Origin: Cryptomeria japonica
Lineage: Eukaryota > Streptophyta > Pinopsida > Cupressales > Cupressaceae
Direction of reading: 5' to 3'
DNA length: 64,000 nucleotides
Assembly: GCF_030272615.1 (NCBI RefSeq)
Contig: NC_081413.1
Location: 162,624,849-162,688,848, forward strand
Within the stretch, counting starts at the first letter, position 1; each line of letters opens with the position of its first letter. Both the position numbers and the translations under genes were made by a program. The notes beneath the pieces were generated by a model. That model saw only the letters and a list, made by a program, of their open reading frames with translations. It made no database searches and was not told where the DNA came from. Shown here in pieces: positions 21,568 through 34,669 of the stretch.

Positions 21568-24259
21568 AAAGTGCTACAATAGGTTCAGAGAGCTCTTGTG
21601 GCAGTTTTGAAGTTCTCAGTTTGATTTCTTGGCTTGATTTTAACTCCAGAGGCTTGATTTGTCATATTTGATGGTTTTTGGGCACTCTTTTATTCATTTT
21701 TTATGCGTATGAATCCATTTTGGTTCCATAAAGTGGTTTTATGCTTGTCCATTGAGGTATTGATATGTTGCTCCAACAAGTTGAGTGTGTCCTTTTTGTT
21801 GAGGAAGGTTAATTTTGCAGCTCCAGTGAGAGGATATGATGTGCCTCACTATAGAGGAGTGTTATATGTTATTAAATTCATGTATTTCCCTTGTCTATGT
21901 GTATTTGATATTCTTGAGGCTCTTCTTATTGTTGCATTATGGCATTATGATCTTATGACTTGATTACTTGATGTTTAGCCTTTCTGGAATGATGATGGTT
22001 ATCTTTTGTGTTGTTGGATTTATGATCCTTGTTATGCATTCTATGTTGAGCTTCATGTTGATATTGTGATATAACATGTTATGTTATACCCTATGATTAT
22101 GGTCCATGGTTGGGAGAGTGGGCTCTTGCATGTGTTGGACCTAGGTCATGAGTAATAGATCTCTAGGAAGGGGGTCTAGACCTATGGAACCACATGAAGA
22201 GTTTATGTTGTAATTTCAAGTGATAACAATAATAATATTTGATTAGTAGGTTTGGGTAACTAGGAATTCACCTAATCAAGATCAAGAATATTTTATTGTA
22301 TGCCCCAATTGGACAAACCCGGGGAGGTGGATTTGGGATCTTATATTGGGAAGATCGTTGGAAATGTAAACTGATCTCCCTTATGTGACTCCAAGGTGGA
22401 TACGGATTCCACATGAGGTTAGAATGTGATGACACTCTACCCCACATATGTCCATTATCCATATGCCTCGATTTGTTGATTATGCCTCTGGAAGTTTGGT
22501 TTCTTTGTTTTAGCCATGTGAAGTGATTGGATGTTGTATATTTATGTAGGGGTCTTGTGATGTCATTTTGTATCCTTTGGTTGATAGGTGTCAGCTTAGG
22601 TCTTGTGTGTGAGTTGGAACCTTAGGTCATCTCCTAGCATGGGGGATGGTTCCTATTTGGTTCCACATGGTCGGGTTGTTTGATGCCTTCTTCCATTGGG
22701 ATGTTCTTCATTGGATTCTTGTATTCTTGGACATGGTTTTATATTATCTCCTCATGTGGATGGATCTTAGAGAATAATCTATGTAATTAGAATTGATATC
22801 ATGTGGTATGTAACTCTAGAAGGATTCAATTGTAAAGAAGACCATGTAATCAATATTTCAAGAATATAGATAATAGGACTTGTAGCAAGTTGATTTTGGG
22901 ATGAGTTGTATTGAATGAGATTGTTGTAAATGGATATTCAATTGTAAATGTAATTCTTTATTAGGAAGGAATTAAATGTTTGAGAGATATGAATGCAATG
23001 TCTTGTGTATCTTATGAATAGTAGTGAATAACGATCATGTATGCCTTGATTTGAAAGATGTTAATCACCAATGTTAGTTATCTTGTGGATTTGTATGGAT
23101 TCTATGACTCTTCATTATGTGGATATTCTTTGGATCTGATTTCTATGTATTTGGATTAGAAAATAATGTATCATGGTGATTTGTGTTTGTAAAATAGATT
23201 ATGTATTTGTGAGATATGTATCTTCATGTATTTGTTGGTGTAATTAAAAGGAATATGAGGTAGTGGTTAGGAGAAGTTTCCCCTTGAACATTCCTTGTTG
23301 TTTTGGATAATCATTATGTAATAATAGATTAGGATTTCTATGTGGGAAAGGAAAGAGTTAGTATTTATACATTTGTATTGTATTTGAATTTGTAAGATGG
23401 AAATTGATATGTATAATCTTATGGAAATTAAGTTGGAATAATAGTAGTTATTTTTCTAGATCTTGTTTAAGAAATGAAAATTATCTAGATTTTAAATAGA
23501 TTATGTTGCTTAGGTAAAAGAGGTAGTTATCTTAGAGATATGTAATAGAACTTAAGGACAATCTAGTCTTATTGGAGAGAATAGTTGTATAATGTATGAT
23601 GCTTTTATGATGAATGAAACAATGAATAAAAGGAGTATTTGGTTTGGTAATTTCCTAATGAATCTAAAAGAGTATGCTATGTGGTCAAGTTATGAAAGTG
23701 AGCTAATGATTTATCAAAGTTGTATGGAAAGTAAATGATTAATGATAGTATAAGATGTTTTAAGATGGATATATGATGTGTTAGGATTTTGTCAAGTAGT
23801 GATGTTGAGATACCCTAGGGACTGGATACATTGTATGAGAAATGTTAATGGTTAAATGGTTGTTCTACTTGCGTGATAAAATTCTATGAATATGTTCATG
23901 TTGATTTATGTATCCATGTAAATAATTAATGATGTAATGATGAATAATGGTAAGTAATGTTGCATTAATGGAATGATAGAAATAGTATAGAAGTGATAGT
24001 TACCTTAAAGAAAAAAAAAATATCTCCTTTTGTTAGTAGATTTTGGTTTAATTCTCTAGGGTATTTTGGTAGGCATTACACTACTACTATTTGTGTATGG
24101 AACTCTTCTATTGTTGGTTTGATGAAATATTTCAAGGATATTTGGCTTGAGAATGCATGAAAAAAGGTATTTGTACTCAGTTTTTTCCTTTTCTATTTTT
24201 GAAGATTTTTCATAGGGGAAGTTAATATTATGATAAGTTTAGTTTGTTTTTGGAGAGTA
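21568..24259 (+). repeat. R1 dispersed repeat, plus-strand copy
   Basis: No gene is visible. From about 21700 to 23000 it matches the reverse complement of 38.5-40.3 kb. Shared phrases include CATGGTCGGGTTGTTTGATG (around 22665) and GGGTCTAGACCTATGGAACC (around 22185). It is T- and G-rich. Together with the TATA box in the inverted copy this suggests part of an old long-LTR element. 23000-24259 is AT-rich with nothing recognisable. TAGTT at 24260-24264 is the left target duplication of element B. Confidence 0.6.
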
Positions 24260-24264
24260 TAGTT

Positions 24265-25446
24265 TGATGAATACTAAGAGGGGGGTGAATTAGTATAAAA
24301 ATAATTACTAAACTCAAACACTTTAACAATCAAGTAGTGAACTGGTATAACAGTTTAACTAACAAACTGGTTAACATAGATGCAAACCAAATAGCAAGTA
24401 AGGCATTCACCCACAAAAGCACAATCACCATAACGCAAGAGATTTTGATGTGGAAACCCAAATGGAAAAAACCATGGTGAGATGAAACTCACAAGTAACT
24501 ATTTGCAGAATACTAACCAGATGGGTTAAGGTCATACCAGTTAAGGTCATACAATGTTCTTTACCAGAACAGATCATGTTAGGAATCTCAATCTCTGTTA
24601 GGAGATAAGTCTGATTAAAGACTACCTTGTGCGAGGATTTTAGATCCATAGATGTGAACCACCTTGTTAGAGGATTTACAAAGGCTTTTCTGGGCCTACC
24701 TAGTTAAGGGTTTTAGGCTTGTCGAAGATGTGAGTAGTCAACAAGTGAATGATCTAGAAAATAGCACAGTCTGCTTGGTTAAATCCATGGTAGCTCATTG
24801 CTAATGCATTTCAACATTACTTCAGTCTTCAGTAAATCCACACTTTGTTATAGCACACAGACTTGATCTTCTCTATTAAGATCATACATACAAGAACTCA
24901 TCAACCACCAAAAACCCTAGACATGATGTCCTTAAAAAGGAATCTAATTTCATGTCGGTCCAATAGGATTACATTGCGAGTTCCTAGGTTCATTGCATCT
25001 AGACACATTTGATAGCATAACACAAAATCACCATCAAAGTGTCAGTGGATGGTAACTCATCACAAAAATATACCATTTGGTAACTCATCACAGAGTATTA
25101 CTAGTTTATACAACTTTACTGAATATCGGTTGGTAACTCAGAGTAATACCGGTTTAATTATTAAATAGATTACCAGTTGACAAAAATAAAGACTAGGAAA
25201 ATGATAACTATCATGTTTAGTTCCTTTGCTCCGTTATGCTTGAGATCCTCGCACCGCTTGAGGTCCTCATGCCGCTTGAGATTAGTAAACACTTTTATGT
25301 AAAACACTGATAGTCTAAAGACTACAACATAATACTGGTTTGAAACAAATATTGGTTGAGCATAACTCATACATAAAAAAAGTGATCTCATAGAAAGTGT
25401 GTGTCCATTAATGAAAATCACAACATAATCATCAAAAATGCTAATA
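24265..25446 (-). repeat. Element B 3' LTR
   Basis: Direct copy of 30738-31919. In element orientation it starts TATTAGCATTTTTGATG (TG has decayed to TA) and ends GTATTCATCA. The C-rich block near the end appears on the plus strand as AAGAGGGGGGTGAATT around 24276. Confidence 0.9.
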
Positions 25447-25475
25447 ATCTCCACCTTTGGCATTGATGGCAACAC
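25447..25475 (-). promoter_or_regulatory. Element B polypurine tract
   Basis: The minus strand reads GTTGCCATCAATGCC then AAAGGTGGAGAT directly before the 3' LTR. It is the same phrase as in A with one G-to-T change. A second AAAGGGGGAGAAG copy is at 25649-25671. Confidence 0.8.
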
Positions 25476-25689
25476 TTAGTAAAATTTTGACATCTAAGTG
25501 TTTTTACAAAAAAAAATGCCATAATAAAAAATACTCCCCCTAAGCATATACACTATCCTTTTGCAAAAAATACAATGTATACTACTTCCTTATAGAGATA
25601 AACATGAGAGTATACATAGCATGCATCAAAATTTTAAATACTAGAATACTTCTCCCCCTTTGCCAACAGTGACAAAACACAACTGAATA

Positions 25690-28600
25690 AATGTTTATGA
25701 CAATAAAGAGTGAAACTTGTCGAAAATAGATTTAAAGTCCTACATAAATTGCTTCATGGATAAGGACCATGACTCAAGTAATGAGGTAGCAACCTCACTC
25801 TCTGTTTGCATCTGGGATACCTATTCCTCCATGGCATCCAAGGTACTCATCTCTTGAGTAACTGTTAAGGCATCCAGATTGAGATAGTATTTTTGAAGTA
25901 TTTGCAATCTTGGTAGTAGAATCAATTGTAGTTCCTACAAATCCTTGGTCCGGTTGCTGATCTCCAAATCAATTCTTGCAGCCTGGAGTTGAAACTGGTG
26001 AACGGTTTGCCCATAAGAGGTAAAGGAATCATATGGCATCTTGAAGGTGCTTATGAATGTCTGCAAATCAGTTTGTAGTTTGTCTTTTTGAGCAAGCACA
26101 TCATCATAGAATAGATGGGGTTGACATATCTTACTAAGTAGTAATTTCCCCTCATCCATTGCATGTCTGATGTTCTTTTGTGCCTTCTGCAAATTGGACC
26201 AGAGCTCATGTAACTTTTTCACCAAGGTAGTGTTCAAAGCCTTTTGATGCTCCTTTTTGGCATTCTCTTCAGCAACCTCTTCCAGGCTTTGTACCTAGTC
26301 CTCCACAACTATGCATAAGAGTTTCAATTGGGCCAAAGAGGAATTGGTACTAGGGAGGCTGGTATTGAGTATCAAACCAGTAAGGGTGTCCACCATAGCT
26401 TGGATCACGTCTTGCTCCTTCTTCCTCCTTATCACCTCTAGGTGTTCTTGAGAAAGCTTAATGCTTTGCAGCATCTCCAATTTGTTTGCAGATAAGAGGT
26501 CAATGGGACTCGTAATGTCAGCCGGTTTGAATTGACTACCAATTGCCTTTGGGGTCTCCACTTGAGTGCTATGTGCCACTCCCTCCTTCTCTTTAGTTGT
26601 TAGCTTGTCCTCTTCTACCTTCTTTTTCTCCTCTTCCTCTGTCTTCCTTTTCTCTTCTTTCTTCTTCTCCTCTTCTTTCCACTTCTCTTCATCTTCATCC
26701 TTCTTCTTCTTTTCCTCTTCTTGCTTCCTCTTCTCCTCTTCCTTTCTCTTCTCCTCTTCCTTTTTCTTCTCCTCTTCCTTTTCCTTCTCCTCTTCCTTCT
26801 TTTCTTCTTCCTTCCATTTCATTTCTTCTTTCTTTTCCGCTTCCTTCTTCTTCTTCTCTTCTTCTTGTCTATTATTCTCTTCTTCTTTTCTCTTGTCCTC
26901 TTCCTGTTTCCTCTTTTCTTCTTCTTCTTCCTGTTTCTTCTTTTCTTCTTCCTGTTGCTTATTATCTTCCTCTGCCTATTTTTCCTATCCTACCACTTCT
27001 GTTGATGTACCCAGAGTAACATCTTCACCGTTCAAGGCATCAACATAAATGGGTTCCATTTGATTAGTGACCGATACTCCTTCACTATCATATGCCTCAT
27101 CTGGTTTAGTGATTTCCTGTTCTTACTTAGCTTTCTTGTTAGCCTCTGCCACTTGGTTTAACTTTAGAGTGGATTGAGCAAGGGAGTGGGTATCTTTTAC
27201 CACTTCTGGTACTTTTCCTTCTAGCAACAAGAGTCTCCTTCTTCTCATGAAGAAGAGACCCTTATATCTTTCCACCACTTCATAAAGTTTTGATTTAGGT
27301 ACATCAGGAAAATATTGTGCAAATACTTCCTCTCTTATTGCCTATTCCTTCTCTATGGCAATGTGCCACTTGTTATCTAAAAAAATATATAAAGAATCAG
27401 GTGTCTCAGATTTAATTTCTGATGGCCACCAGTCATTAATACAAATAATTAATTACTTCTTGTTCAACTTCTTCCTTTTCATCATCATTAAAATCATCAA
27501 AGCACTCTTTCAAATCACCAATCACTTTTCTTCTAATATTCTTAATAGTTCTTTGACAATGTGTCAAAGGTTTGTAGGAGGAAATATCAATATTTACCGA
27601 TGCAGATGTTGCCAGTTCATTCTTTGTTTTTTTCCTTGTTTGCCTAGTCTTCTTAGGCTGTTCTTCAGACACAGTGTCGTCTGAGTCCGGTGTGTTGTCT
27701 TTTGTCTTCCACTTTCTCTCAAAGACTTTGGCGAGTGCAACTTCCAGTTTCTTCTTTGCTGGTGACTGCTTGGTCACTTTGGGACTTGCTACAGTAACCA
27801 ATGCCAATACTGAAGGCACTGCCTTTCCCTTCTTTACTGAAGGTTCTTCAACTGATGTAACCCTTTCCAAATAGGTGCCAGTTCTCTTTGCCTTTGGGTC
27901 AAGGGGTGAGGCGAGAAGGGTAGAGGCATACCCATCTAGCATGTCATACATTACCTCATATCCCATGGGTTCCACTTCTTCCTGTCTAGGCTCAACCGCC
28001 TCCATTATGCACTCATCAACTTTGATGGTGAAGCAGATGTCATCTTCATATTTCTTGATAATATCACCTGATATTCTCATTATTTGGCTCATTTTGCATC
28101 TAATCTCATCAAAGTATTTGTTTAGAACTTTTGGATAACTAGTTCCAACTGCTTGAAGGCTTTCCTTGATTTGCTTTGTAACCGGTTGGTCAGCAGACCA
28201 CTGAATATCTTTGAATCTTAGGAAGTAACCTTGGAAGTAGAAGAAAAACCCAACCAATAGTTTTCCAAACTTAAATCTCAATGCATTGTCCTATTTAATT
28301 GACTTCAGGTTCACCGGAAGTTGCCTTTGCATATAGGTGCATAAATCAAATGATGCATCTTCCATGATTGTCCTATAGGCAACATTTACCATTGTAGTTT
28401 AGACAGAGTTGATCTTGCTAGCATAAAATGTCTGGTAACCTATTACCATGAAGGCATATTTGACCAGATTGTCCTTGATGGGATTGATGGTCATTCCCCA
28501 TTGGTTGCTCATAGAACTGGTGAGCTTGGTCATTTTCATCTTGCTGATCTTCCTTAGTGCTAGCACTTCACCAATGTTACAGAAATCAGTGATGACATGA

Positions 28601-28967
28601 ATCGCTTCTGATGTGATGTCATGTGTCCATTCTAAGTACATTTTATCACTGTGCAATTTGCTCAGAATGATGCAGATGTGATCATCTGAAAACTCTTCAA
28701 GGAAATAGACCGCATTGTGAAGCTTCTTCTTTTCCAAGACGTTGAATTTCGGTTTGATATTCTTGTCCTTTCCGTAGAATAAGCTTAACTAAGAATGGAT
28801 CGTCAGAGATCCTAGGTCTTCAATTTTACAATCAATATAGTCTGAAATACCTTCCTCCACTATAACACCAGTGGGTATTTGAGATAGGGCATTATATTTT
28901 GCCTTCTGTTGGATGAAGTTTACTGAATCAACAGGTGCACTAGAGCTAGAGTGTGATGCGAAAGCCA
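25690..28967 (-). pseudogene. Element B ORF2: long unknown protein
   Basis: Starts MAFASHSSSSAPVDSVNF. N-terminal blocks ALSQIPTGVIVEEG and CKIEDLG match those in A and C. The central block has YEDDICFTIKVDECIMEAV and PMGYEVMYDML. A long Lys/Glu repeat region follows (26400-26960 on the plus strand appears as TTCTTCTCC-type sequence), then a coiled-coil tail ending near 25935. Several stops interrupt it. The longest open pieces are 27436-28281 and 26295-26822. Confidence 0.75.
26560..26985 (-). repeat. Low-complexity Lys/Glu-coding tract in element B ORF2
   Basis: About 420 bp of imperfect GAAGAGGAG/AAGAAG-type trinucleotide repeats on the minus strand encode KEEEKKKEEEKRKEEE-like sequence. 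It would form a highly charged, probably continuous helix. Elements A and C have charged coiled coil here but no comparable expansion, so it looks like repeat slippage within B. Confidence 0.85.
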
Positions 28968-29407
28968 TGATAAATAGAGAAATTTGAAAAATACCTTTAT
29001 AAATCAAAATTTAGGGCTTGAAAATTTCACTTCGCCACACACTCCTTCAGTTGCCGAAATACCGCTTTGTGTTCTACATTTGACAGATTGATATTAGCTT
29101 TTGATTCTTCTTCAAGGTTTTGAAAATTCTTTGATTCGCAATCCAAATTGCTTTTCATTGCTTAGCACTTAAGAACTTCTTTGCTCTAGAACTCATAAGT
29201 GAAAATGACTAGAAAAACCCTTTTAAACAAGTTCTTCACCTACCACAATAAATGCTCCACTATTAGGGCATAAACCCTAATTTGCCTTTTACCATTTTTG
29301 GTCTTCTGCCAGTTGACAGGTATCACATACCAGTTAAGGTCTTTTATTGGTGTAAACCGGAGGTTCGAAACATTTCACCATTTGCTCCCCCTAAGCTTTT
29401 TTGATGC
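28968..29407 (-). other. Element B spacer between ORF1 and ORF2
   Basis: About 440 bp with no supportable frame. It matches the position and rough length of the ORF1-ORF2 spacers in A and C. Confidence 0.4.
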
Positions 29408-30687
29408 TTAGTTTGTCAGTTCAGTGACTTCCACACAAGGTACAGAAACTGGTTCTTCTTGAGACACTTCTTCTGGCTTCTTCTTCTAGGTTTTCTTCAT
29501 ATCCGCTTGAACAGTTTCAACATCTATCTTTCCTTTCAGACTGACCGATATATCATCCAATATATTCTTTCTTGTTCAGCAAAATCTTGTTGTATGACCT
29601 AGTTTGTTGCAATGATAGCAAATCATTCCAGGTGCTCTCCAAGGTCCATTATTCATGTTTCCATTCTTCCTTTTGCATGTTGCAGTAGTGTGACCACTAC
29701 CATGATAGATCAAATAGGTTGCTCTCCATCCGGTTGCCGCTTGATAGCCACTGCTTCCTGACTGATGATTATAAGTATTAACCATTTTGGGTTCCGGTTC
29801 CCAGAGAGTTTAGGAAAAACTCCTTAACTCCTTTAAGGATACCTTCCAGTGTTGTGCATGACAGACCTGCATTCAAATGCTCTATGTCCAAAGTTGTTGC
29901 ATGCATAACAATTACCATTGAATCTATTAGGTCTAGGCTTATCATTTAGAAAATAAGGAAATTTATTGTAAGCTTGACTTCTACATACATTAGCAATGTG
30001 TCCTTCTTTGAGATAGTTAAAGCAAATAGGTTTGAACTTTTTCTTACCTTTATCCTTTGGTGTCGGTTGCTTCTTTGATGCTCCATCTTTTGTTCCAGAG
30101 GTCTCACCTTCCTCATAATCAGAGAAACCAAGTCCATTAGTATTCTTTACCAGTTTAGCTTATTCAAGCTTTTGCTCTAGCTTGGCAATGCTCTTATTGA
30201 ATTTGGCAAGTATTTCCTTTGACTCAATAAGTTCTTTGGCAATAGCAACATTAGATTCCTTCAAGGTTGCATTCTCAGAAATAGCCATGTTTATTTCACC
30301 TTGCATTTCCTCTTTTTCTACTTTTCTCTCTTGGAGATGAGCGGTAATTGTACTAATCTCTTACTTCAGCTTGAAGATCTCATCATCTTTGTCTTTTACC
30401 AGATCTTCAGCTTTCCTCTAGTTCTCAAGCTCTTGACACATTTTGATAGTTAGTCCTTCAAGTTCCCTTCTTAGGCTGGCATTGGACTCATTTAGTTTTT
30501 CAACTTCTTGAACTAGGGCCTCCATGTCCGATTCATCAGAAGAACTATTTTTAGTTAGCTCCATCAGTTTTTCAGCATGCTCTCTTCTTTTTGCTTGAGA
30601 GGCCTTATATTTGACTTTAAGTTCATCATAGTCTTGCTCAGTCTTAGTGAGATGATGAGTAAGTTCCCTCACAGTGTATTCCCCCAT
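29408..30687 (-). pseudogene. Element B ORF1: coiled coil plus CCHC knuckles
   Basis: Starts MGEYTVRELTHHLTKTEQDYD, 37 bp after the primer site. A long coiled coil with Ser/Asp-rich patches leads to four knuckles: CFNYLKEGHIANVC (second Cys changed to Tyr), CYACNNFGHRAFEC, a decayed YLIYHGSGHTTATC, and intact CYHCNKLGHTTRFC. The C-terminus ends VTELTN. Stops occur near 30418, 30362 and in later segments, and frameshifts separate the knuckles. I infer the same role as ORF1 in A. Confidence 0.75.
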
Positions 30688-30723
30688 ATCTCTTTCCAAG
30701 TGGTTAGACTTATAGAAAGGTTG

Positions 30724-30735
30724 TCTTTGATACCA
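30724..30735 (-). promoter_or_regulatory. Element B primer binding site
   Basis: The minus strand reads TGGTATCAAAGA, two bases from the 5' LTR. It is a variant of the initiator-tRNA-Met site. Confidence 0.8.
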
Positions 30736-30737
30736 AT

Positions 30738-31919
30738 TGATGAATACTAAGAGGGGGGGGGGGGGGTGAATTAGTATACCAATAATTACTAAACTTAAAC
30801 ACTTTAATAGTCTAGCAGTGAACCAGTATAACAGTTTAACTAACAAACTGGTTAACATAGATGCAAACCAAACAATAAGTAAGGCATTCACCCACAGAAG
30901 CACAATCACCATAACACAAGAGATTTTGACATGGAAACACAAATGGAAAAAACCACAGTGAGATGAAACTCACAAGTAACCATCTGTAGAATAGTAACTA
31001 GACCGGTTAAGGTCATACAATGTTCTTTACCAGAACAGATCCTGTTAGGAATCTCAATCTCTGTTAGGAGATAAGTCCGATTAAAGACTACCTTGTGAGA
31101 GGATTTCAGATCCACAGATGTGAACCACCTTGTTAGAGGATTTACAAAGGCTTTTCTGGGCCTACCTGGTTAAGGGTTTTAGGCTTGTCGAAGATGTGAG
31201 TAGTCAACAAGTGAATGATATAACAAATAGCATAGTCTGCTTGGTTAAATCCATGGTAGCTCATTACTAATGCATTTCAGCATTACTTCAGTCTTCAGTA
31301 AATCCACACTTTGTTATAGCACACAAACTTGATCTTCTCTATTAAGATCGCACATACAAGAACTCATCAATCACCAAAAACCCCAACAACTACACACACT
31401 AACACCCTAGACATGATGTCCTTAAAAAGGAATTTGATTTCATGTTGGTCCAATAGGATTACATTGCGAGTTCCTAGGTTCATTGCATCTAGACACATTT
31501 GATAACATGACACAAAATCACCGTCAAAGTGTCAGTGGATGGTAACTCATCACAAAAAAATATCGGTTGGTAACTCATCATTGAGTATTACTGGTTTATA
31601 CAACTTTACCGATTATCGGTTGGTAACTCAGAGTAATACCGGTTTAATTATTAAACAGATTACCGGTTGACAAAAATGAAGATTGGGAAAATGATAACTG
31701 TTACTTTTAGTTCCTTTGCTCCTTTCTGCTTGAGATCCTCGCACCGCTTGAGGTTCTCATGCCGCTTGATATCGGTAAACACTTTTCTTCAAAACACCGA
31801 TAGTCTAAAGACTACAACATAATACCAGTTGAGCATAACTCATACATACAAAAATTGATCTCATAGCAAGTGTGTGTCCATTAATGACAATCACAACATA
31901 ATCATCAAAAATGCCAACA
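30738..31919 (-). repeat. Element B 5' LTR
   Basis: 1,182 bp. Starts TGTTGGCATTTTTGATG in element orientation. The C-rich terminal block has grown to a run of 14 C (14 G on the plus strand, 30753-30766), against 6 in the other LTR. Confidence 0.9.
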
Positions 31920-31924
31920 TAGTT

Positions 31925-33462
31925 TCCCTTTGTCTTTGATGTTAAAGGGGGAGAAGTATTTTGTGATGAGAAGTATTAGGTGAAATACATTTTTTTCCAT
32001 CAATGACAAAGGAGGAGATTGTTTCACATATGATTATTTGTTGCCATTAACATCAAATTTATTGTTGAGGTTCAAATGTTGGTGATGTTGGTGTAGAAGT
32101 GATATTATATAGAAGTATATGGTGAAGTGTATGGTATGGTAATTTATCTTGGTTAAGGCTAAGTATCTGGTTGCTGGTCTGGCTGTGGGCTAGATGTCTT
32201 ACCTGCTATTTGGTTGTATCTAGTTGTTTGTTTGGGTGTGGTTCAGATGTCTATCTATTGGTAATATGATATATAATTATGTGCAAATTGATGTGGTGTT
32301 TTCAAGAATAGGTTAATATGATATGATGTATCTCCAGAAGATTAATGTTTTTCTATTTGGTCCAAAAAATGTGTTGCTATCTCTATTGACTATTTTGGTG
32401 AACTATATCTAATTCTAGAATATATGTCTACACTATATATGTATTAGATGACTATGAGAATGAGAGTAGAATTATTATGATAGAACAATCTCAATTTTAT
32501 AAGTTGAATGGATGTTTGTCTTTGAGCATTATTTATGTCTTGGTACAGTTTTAGGAGTGTGTAGAGGAATTGGTTGATTTCTTCATTTTTCTATTGCCTT
32601 GAGGTTGTGTGGATCATTTGATATTGTTCCTAACATGTCATGGTTTTTTAATGGTGCAATGCATATTTTATTTTTGGGTCTAAATTAAGATATTTTGAGT
32701 AAAATCATTTGATATGAATTTCCTTGTGTTTTGGTTTGTGCGGTTCTGTGTAGAACCTTTATGAGGATAACTGGAAGGTGTATTGACTTGGTGTAAATAT
32801 TTACATGTATTATTTTCTTTTTGAATACAATATTTTGGGTCGATAACACATATACACATTACATTTTTTAACTCGACCTAGAAAAAGTTATTTTGTATTC
32901 TAGTTGATATATAAAGGACAGATCAATTGTGTTAAGATGAGAAAAAATATGCGAAATATATGTGGACTAATAGATGGTGTGTCAAAGTATGAAGATAAAG
33001 TAGTATGCAGAGGTGTGAATGTGTTACAAAGTAGAGATATATTAGATGAGTATTAAGGTATGAACTGTTATCCACATTTATGTAGATGTTGTTCCATCTA
33101 TAGTTCAAATTTCTTAATCCTATTATACTTGGATAGTTGTTTTGCATCTTGCCCTGAAGAAGTGCTCTTCAGTTGTGCAAGCATCTCTTTTGTATCTTGC
33201 CTAAGGTTGTGTTCCTTAGTTTGCAAGTCCAGAGTAGTGAGGTCCTTGTCTTATGACCTAAATCATTGTAAATAATTGTTACATATATTGTGAGTTAGAA
33301 TCTCACTATGGTTTTTCCACATTAAATTCATGGTGTTGTTATGTGAATTAATTTATTGTTTTTGTTATTTACTTTCATGCATATTTGTTGAATAGAGATT
33401 ATGGTTTAAGTGTCTCAATTTGTTAAAGCTTTGGTCTATGTTGATTCACCCCCCTCTCAACA
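31925..33462 (+). mobile_element. Element I: 3' tail and LTR of another retrotransposon
   Basis: 31931-31953 has a TTTGATGTTAAAGGGGGAGA motif and 32004-32019 the polypurine tract AAAGGAGGAGAT. They are followed by an LTR-like segment from TGTTTCACATATG (32020) to TCTCAACA (33462). The terminal C-rich block GATTCACCCCCCTCTCAA is at 33443-33459. I see no second copy of this LTR in the window, so only the 3' end is supported. The part of I just upstream of B's insertion is the sequence ending at 24259. Confidence 0.65.
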
Positions 33463-34664
33463 TTTGGTAATGCTCAACAAGAGGATGGTTAGATCATGTT
33501 GTCATGCTTATGTTCTTGATTATGCAGTTGGAACTTTGATATTGATCTTGGGTAGTTATCTTTGTATCGAGTACATGATCATTTTCTTTGTTACTTCATG
33601 GTGGTGCTACGTTGCATTGGATTTTGGCATGGATTAATTGGTTATAGCTTCTCATATATACATAGAGACATAAATTATACTGGTATTCTCTTATGATTAG
33701 AGATATGTGTTGAGACAGTTGATGGCTTCAACGAGAAGACTAAGGAGCATTCACTTCATTTGGACTTGAGAAGAGATCGTTCTGAATGTGAGTCATGATG
33801 ACTTGTATAGCTTTATGTGCATTCTCCTTCCCCACTCTTGGTCTACTTGGTAATTTACTACCTGAGAGGTAGTTCCCATTGTTCCTTTCAAGTGCATTAT
33901 GTTTATGCTTATTTTTCATAGATATAGATCTTGAGCTAATATGGATACATGGTTAGTTCTAAAGGATTTAGTTTGAGGGATACTTGGCATTGGCTATCTC
34001 CTTGTGCATTTGAGTTGTTATTATGATGACATTCATTGATATTAAGTTTGTGAGATGGTTTATTGGGCTTATTCTTTAGGATTGGGAGTAGTATTAATTT
34101 TGATCTTCTTGAATATGAGAGGCTTACATCAATGTTGATTACATGATATATAAGTTTGTTTGTTCTAAGAGAAAGAATGGTTTTGGGTGCTATTATAGAT
34201 TTTCATTTGGTATTTTCTAGAGGAGATCATACTTGGCACATTTTGCATTTAGAGGTGTGTGTAGAAGGACATGCTATAGGTTTTGATTTGTAGTGTTTCT
34301 CTATTTGGTATTAGTTATCTTCCTTGATGTTTGGTTTCACATTACATTGAATTTGAGGTTTTTGGAGCAATGTGATCACTAGCTTGTGTCCATGTGTTTT
34401 CATGTGCGAGATGACATGGAGGTTATTTTATCTCTTTCATTTTATTGCTTGTGGAGAACATGGAGAGTTTGGCGACTTGCAGTGAGAGTTGTGCTTGTAG
34501 GTTATTGGTTTGTAGACTATTCATATTTTTGTAGATGTTCCTTGATACTATATGGTTTTGGCTACACTTTTTATATGATGTTATTAGTGCATTGATTTCA
34601 AATTTGACATTACCTATGCAATGGCAGTTTCTAGGTTTTTATATTATAGGTATTACATTTGGAG
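33463..34664. other. Interelement sequence, nothing recognised
   Basis: T-rich DNA with short open frames only; no conserved motif on either strand. It may be the interior tail of the element whose LTR begins at 37014, since this stretch, 35569-36012 and 37000-37013 read as one sequence once the two solo LTRs and their duplications are set aside. CTTAT at 34665-34669 is a target duplication. Confidence 0.35.
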
Positions 34665-34669
34665 CTTAT

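Larger units (their letters stand above)
24265..31919 (-). mobile_element. Element B: pol-less LTR retrotransposon, minus strand
   Basis: 7,655 bp with 1,182-bp LTRs and a perfect target duplication TAGTT (24260-24264, 31920-31924). In element orientation it runs TGTTGGCATTTTTGATG...GTATTCATCA. The interior encodes, on the minus strand, ORF1 (coiled coil and zinc knuckles) and ORF2 (long unknown protein). No protease, RT or integrase is visible. It belongs with A and C by plan and by conserved ORF2 blocks. It landed in element I about 95 bp before that element's 3' LTR. Confidence 0.9.

Noticed and set aside
26566-27048. Long plus-strand frames rich in Ser, Phe and Leu
   Set aside because: They are the antisense of the Lys/Glu repeat in element B ORF2; the minus strand carries the conserved blocks.
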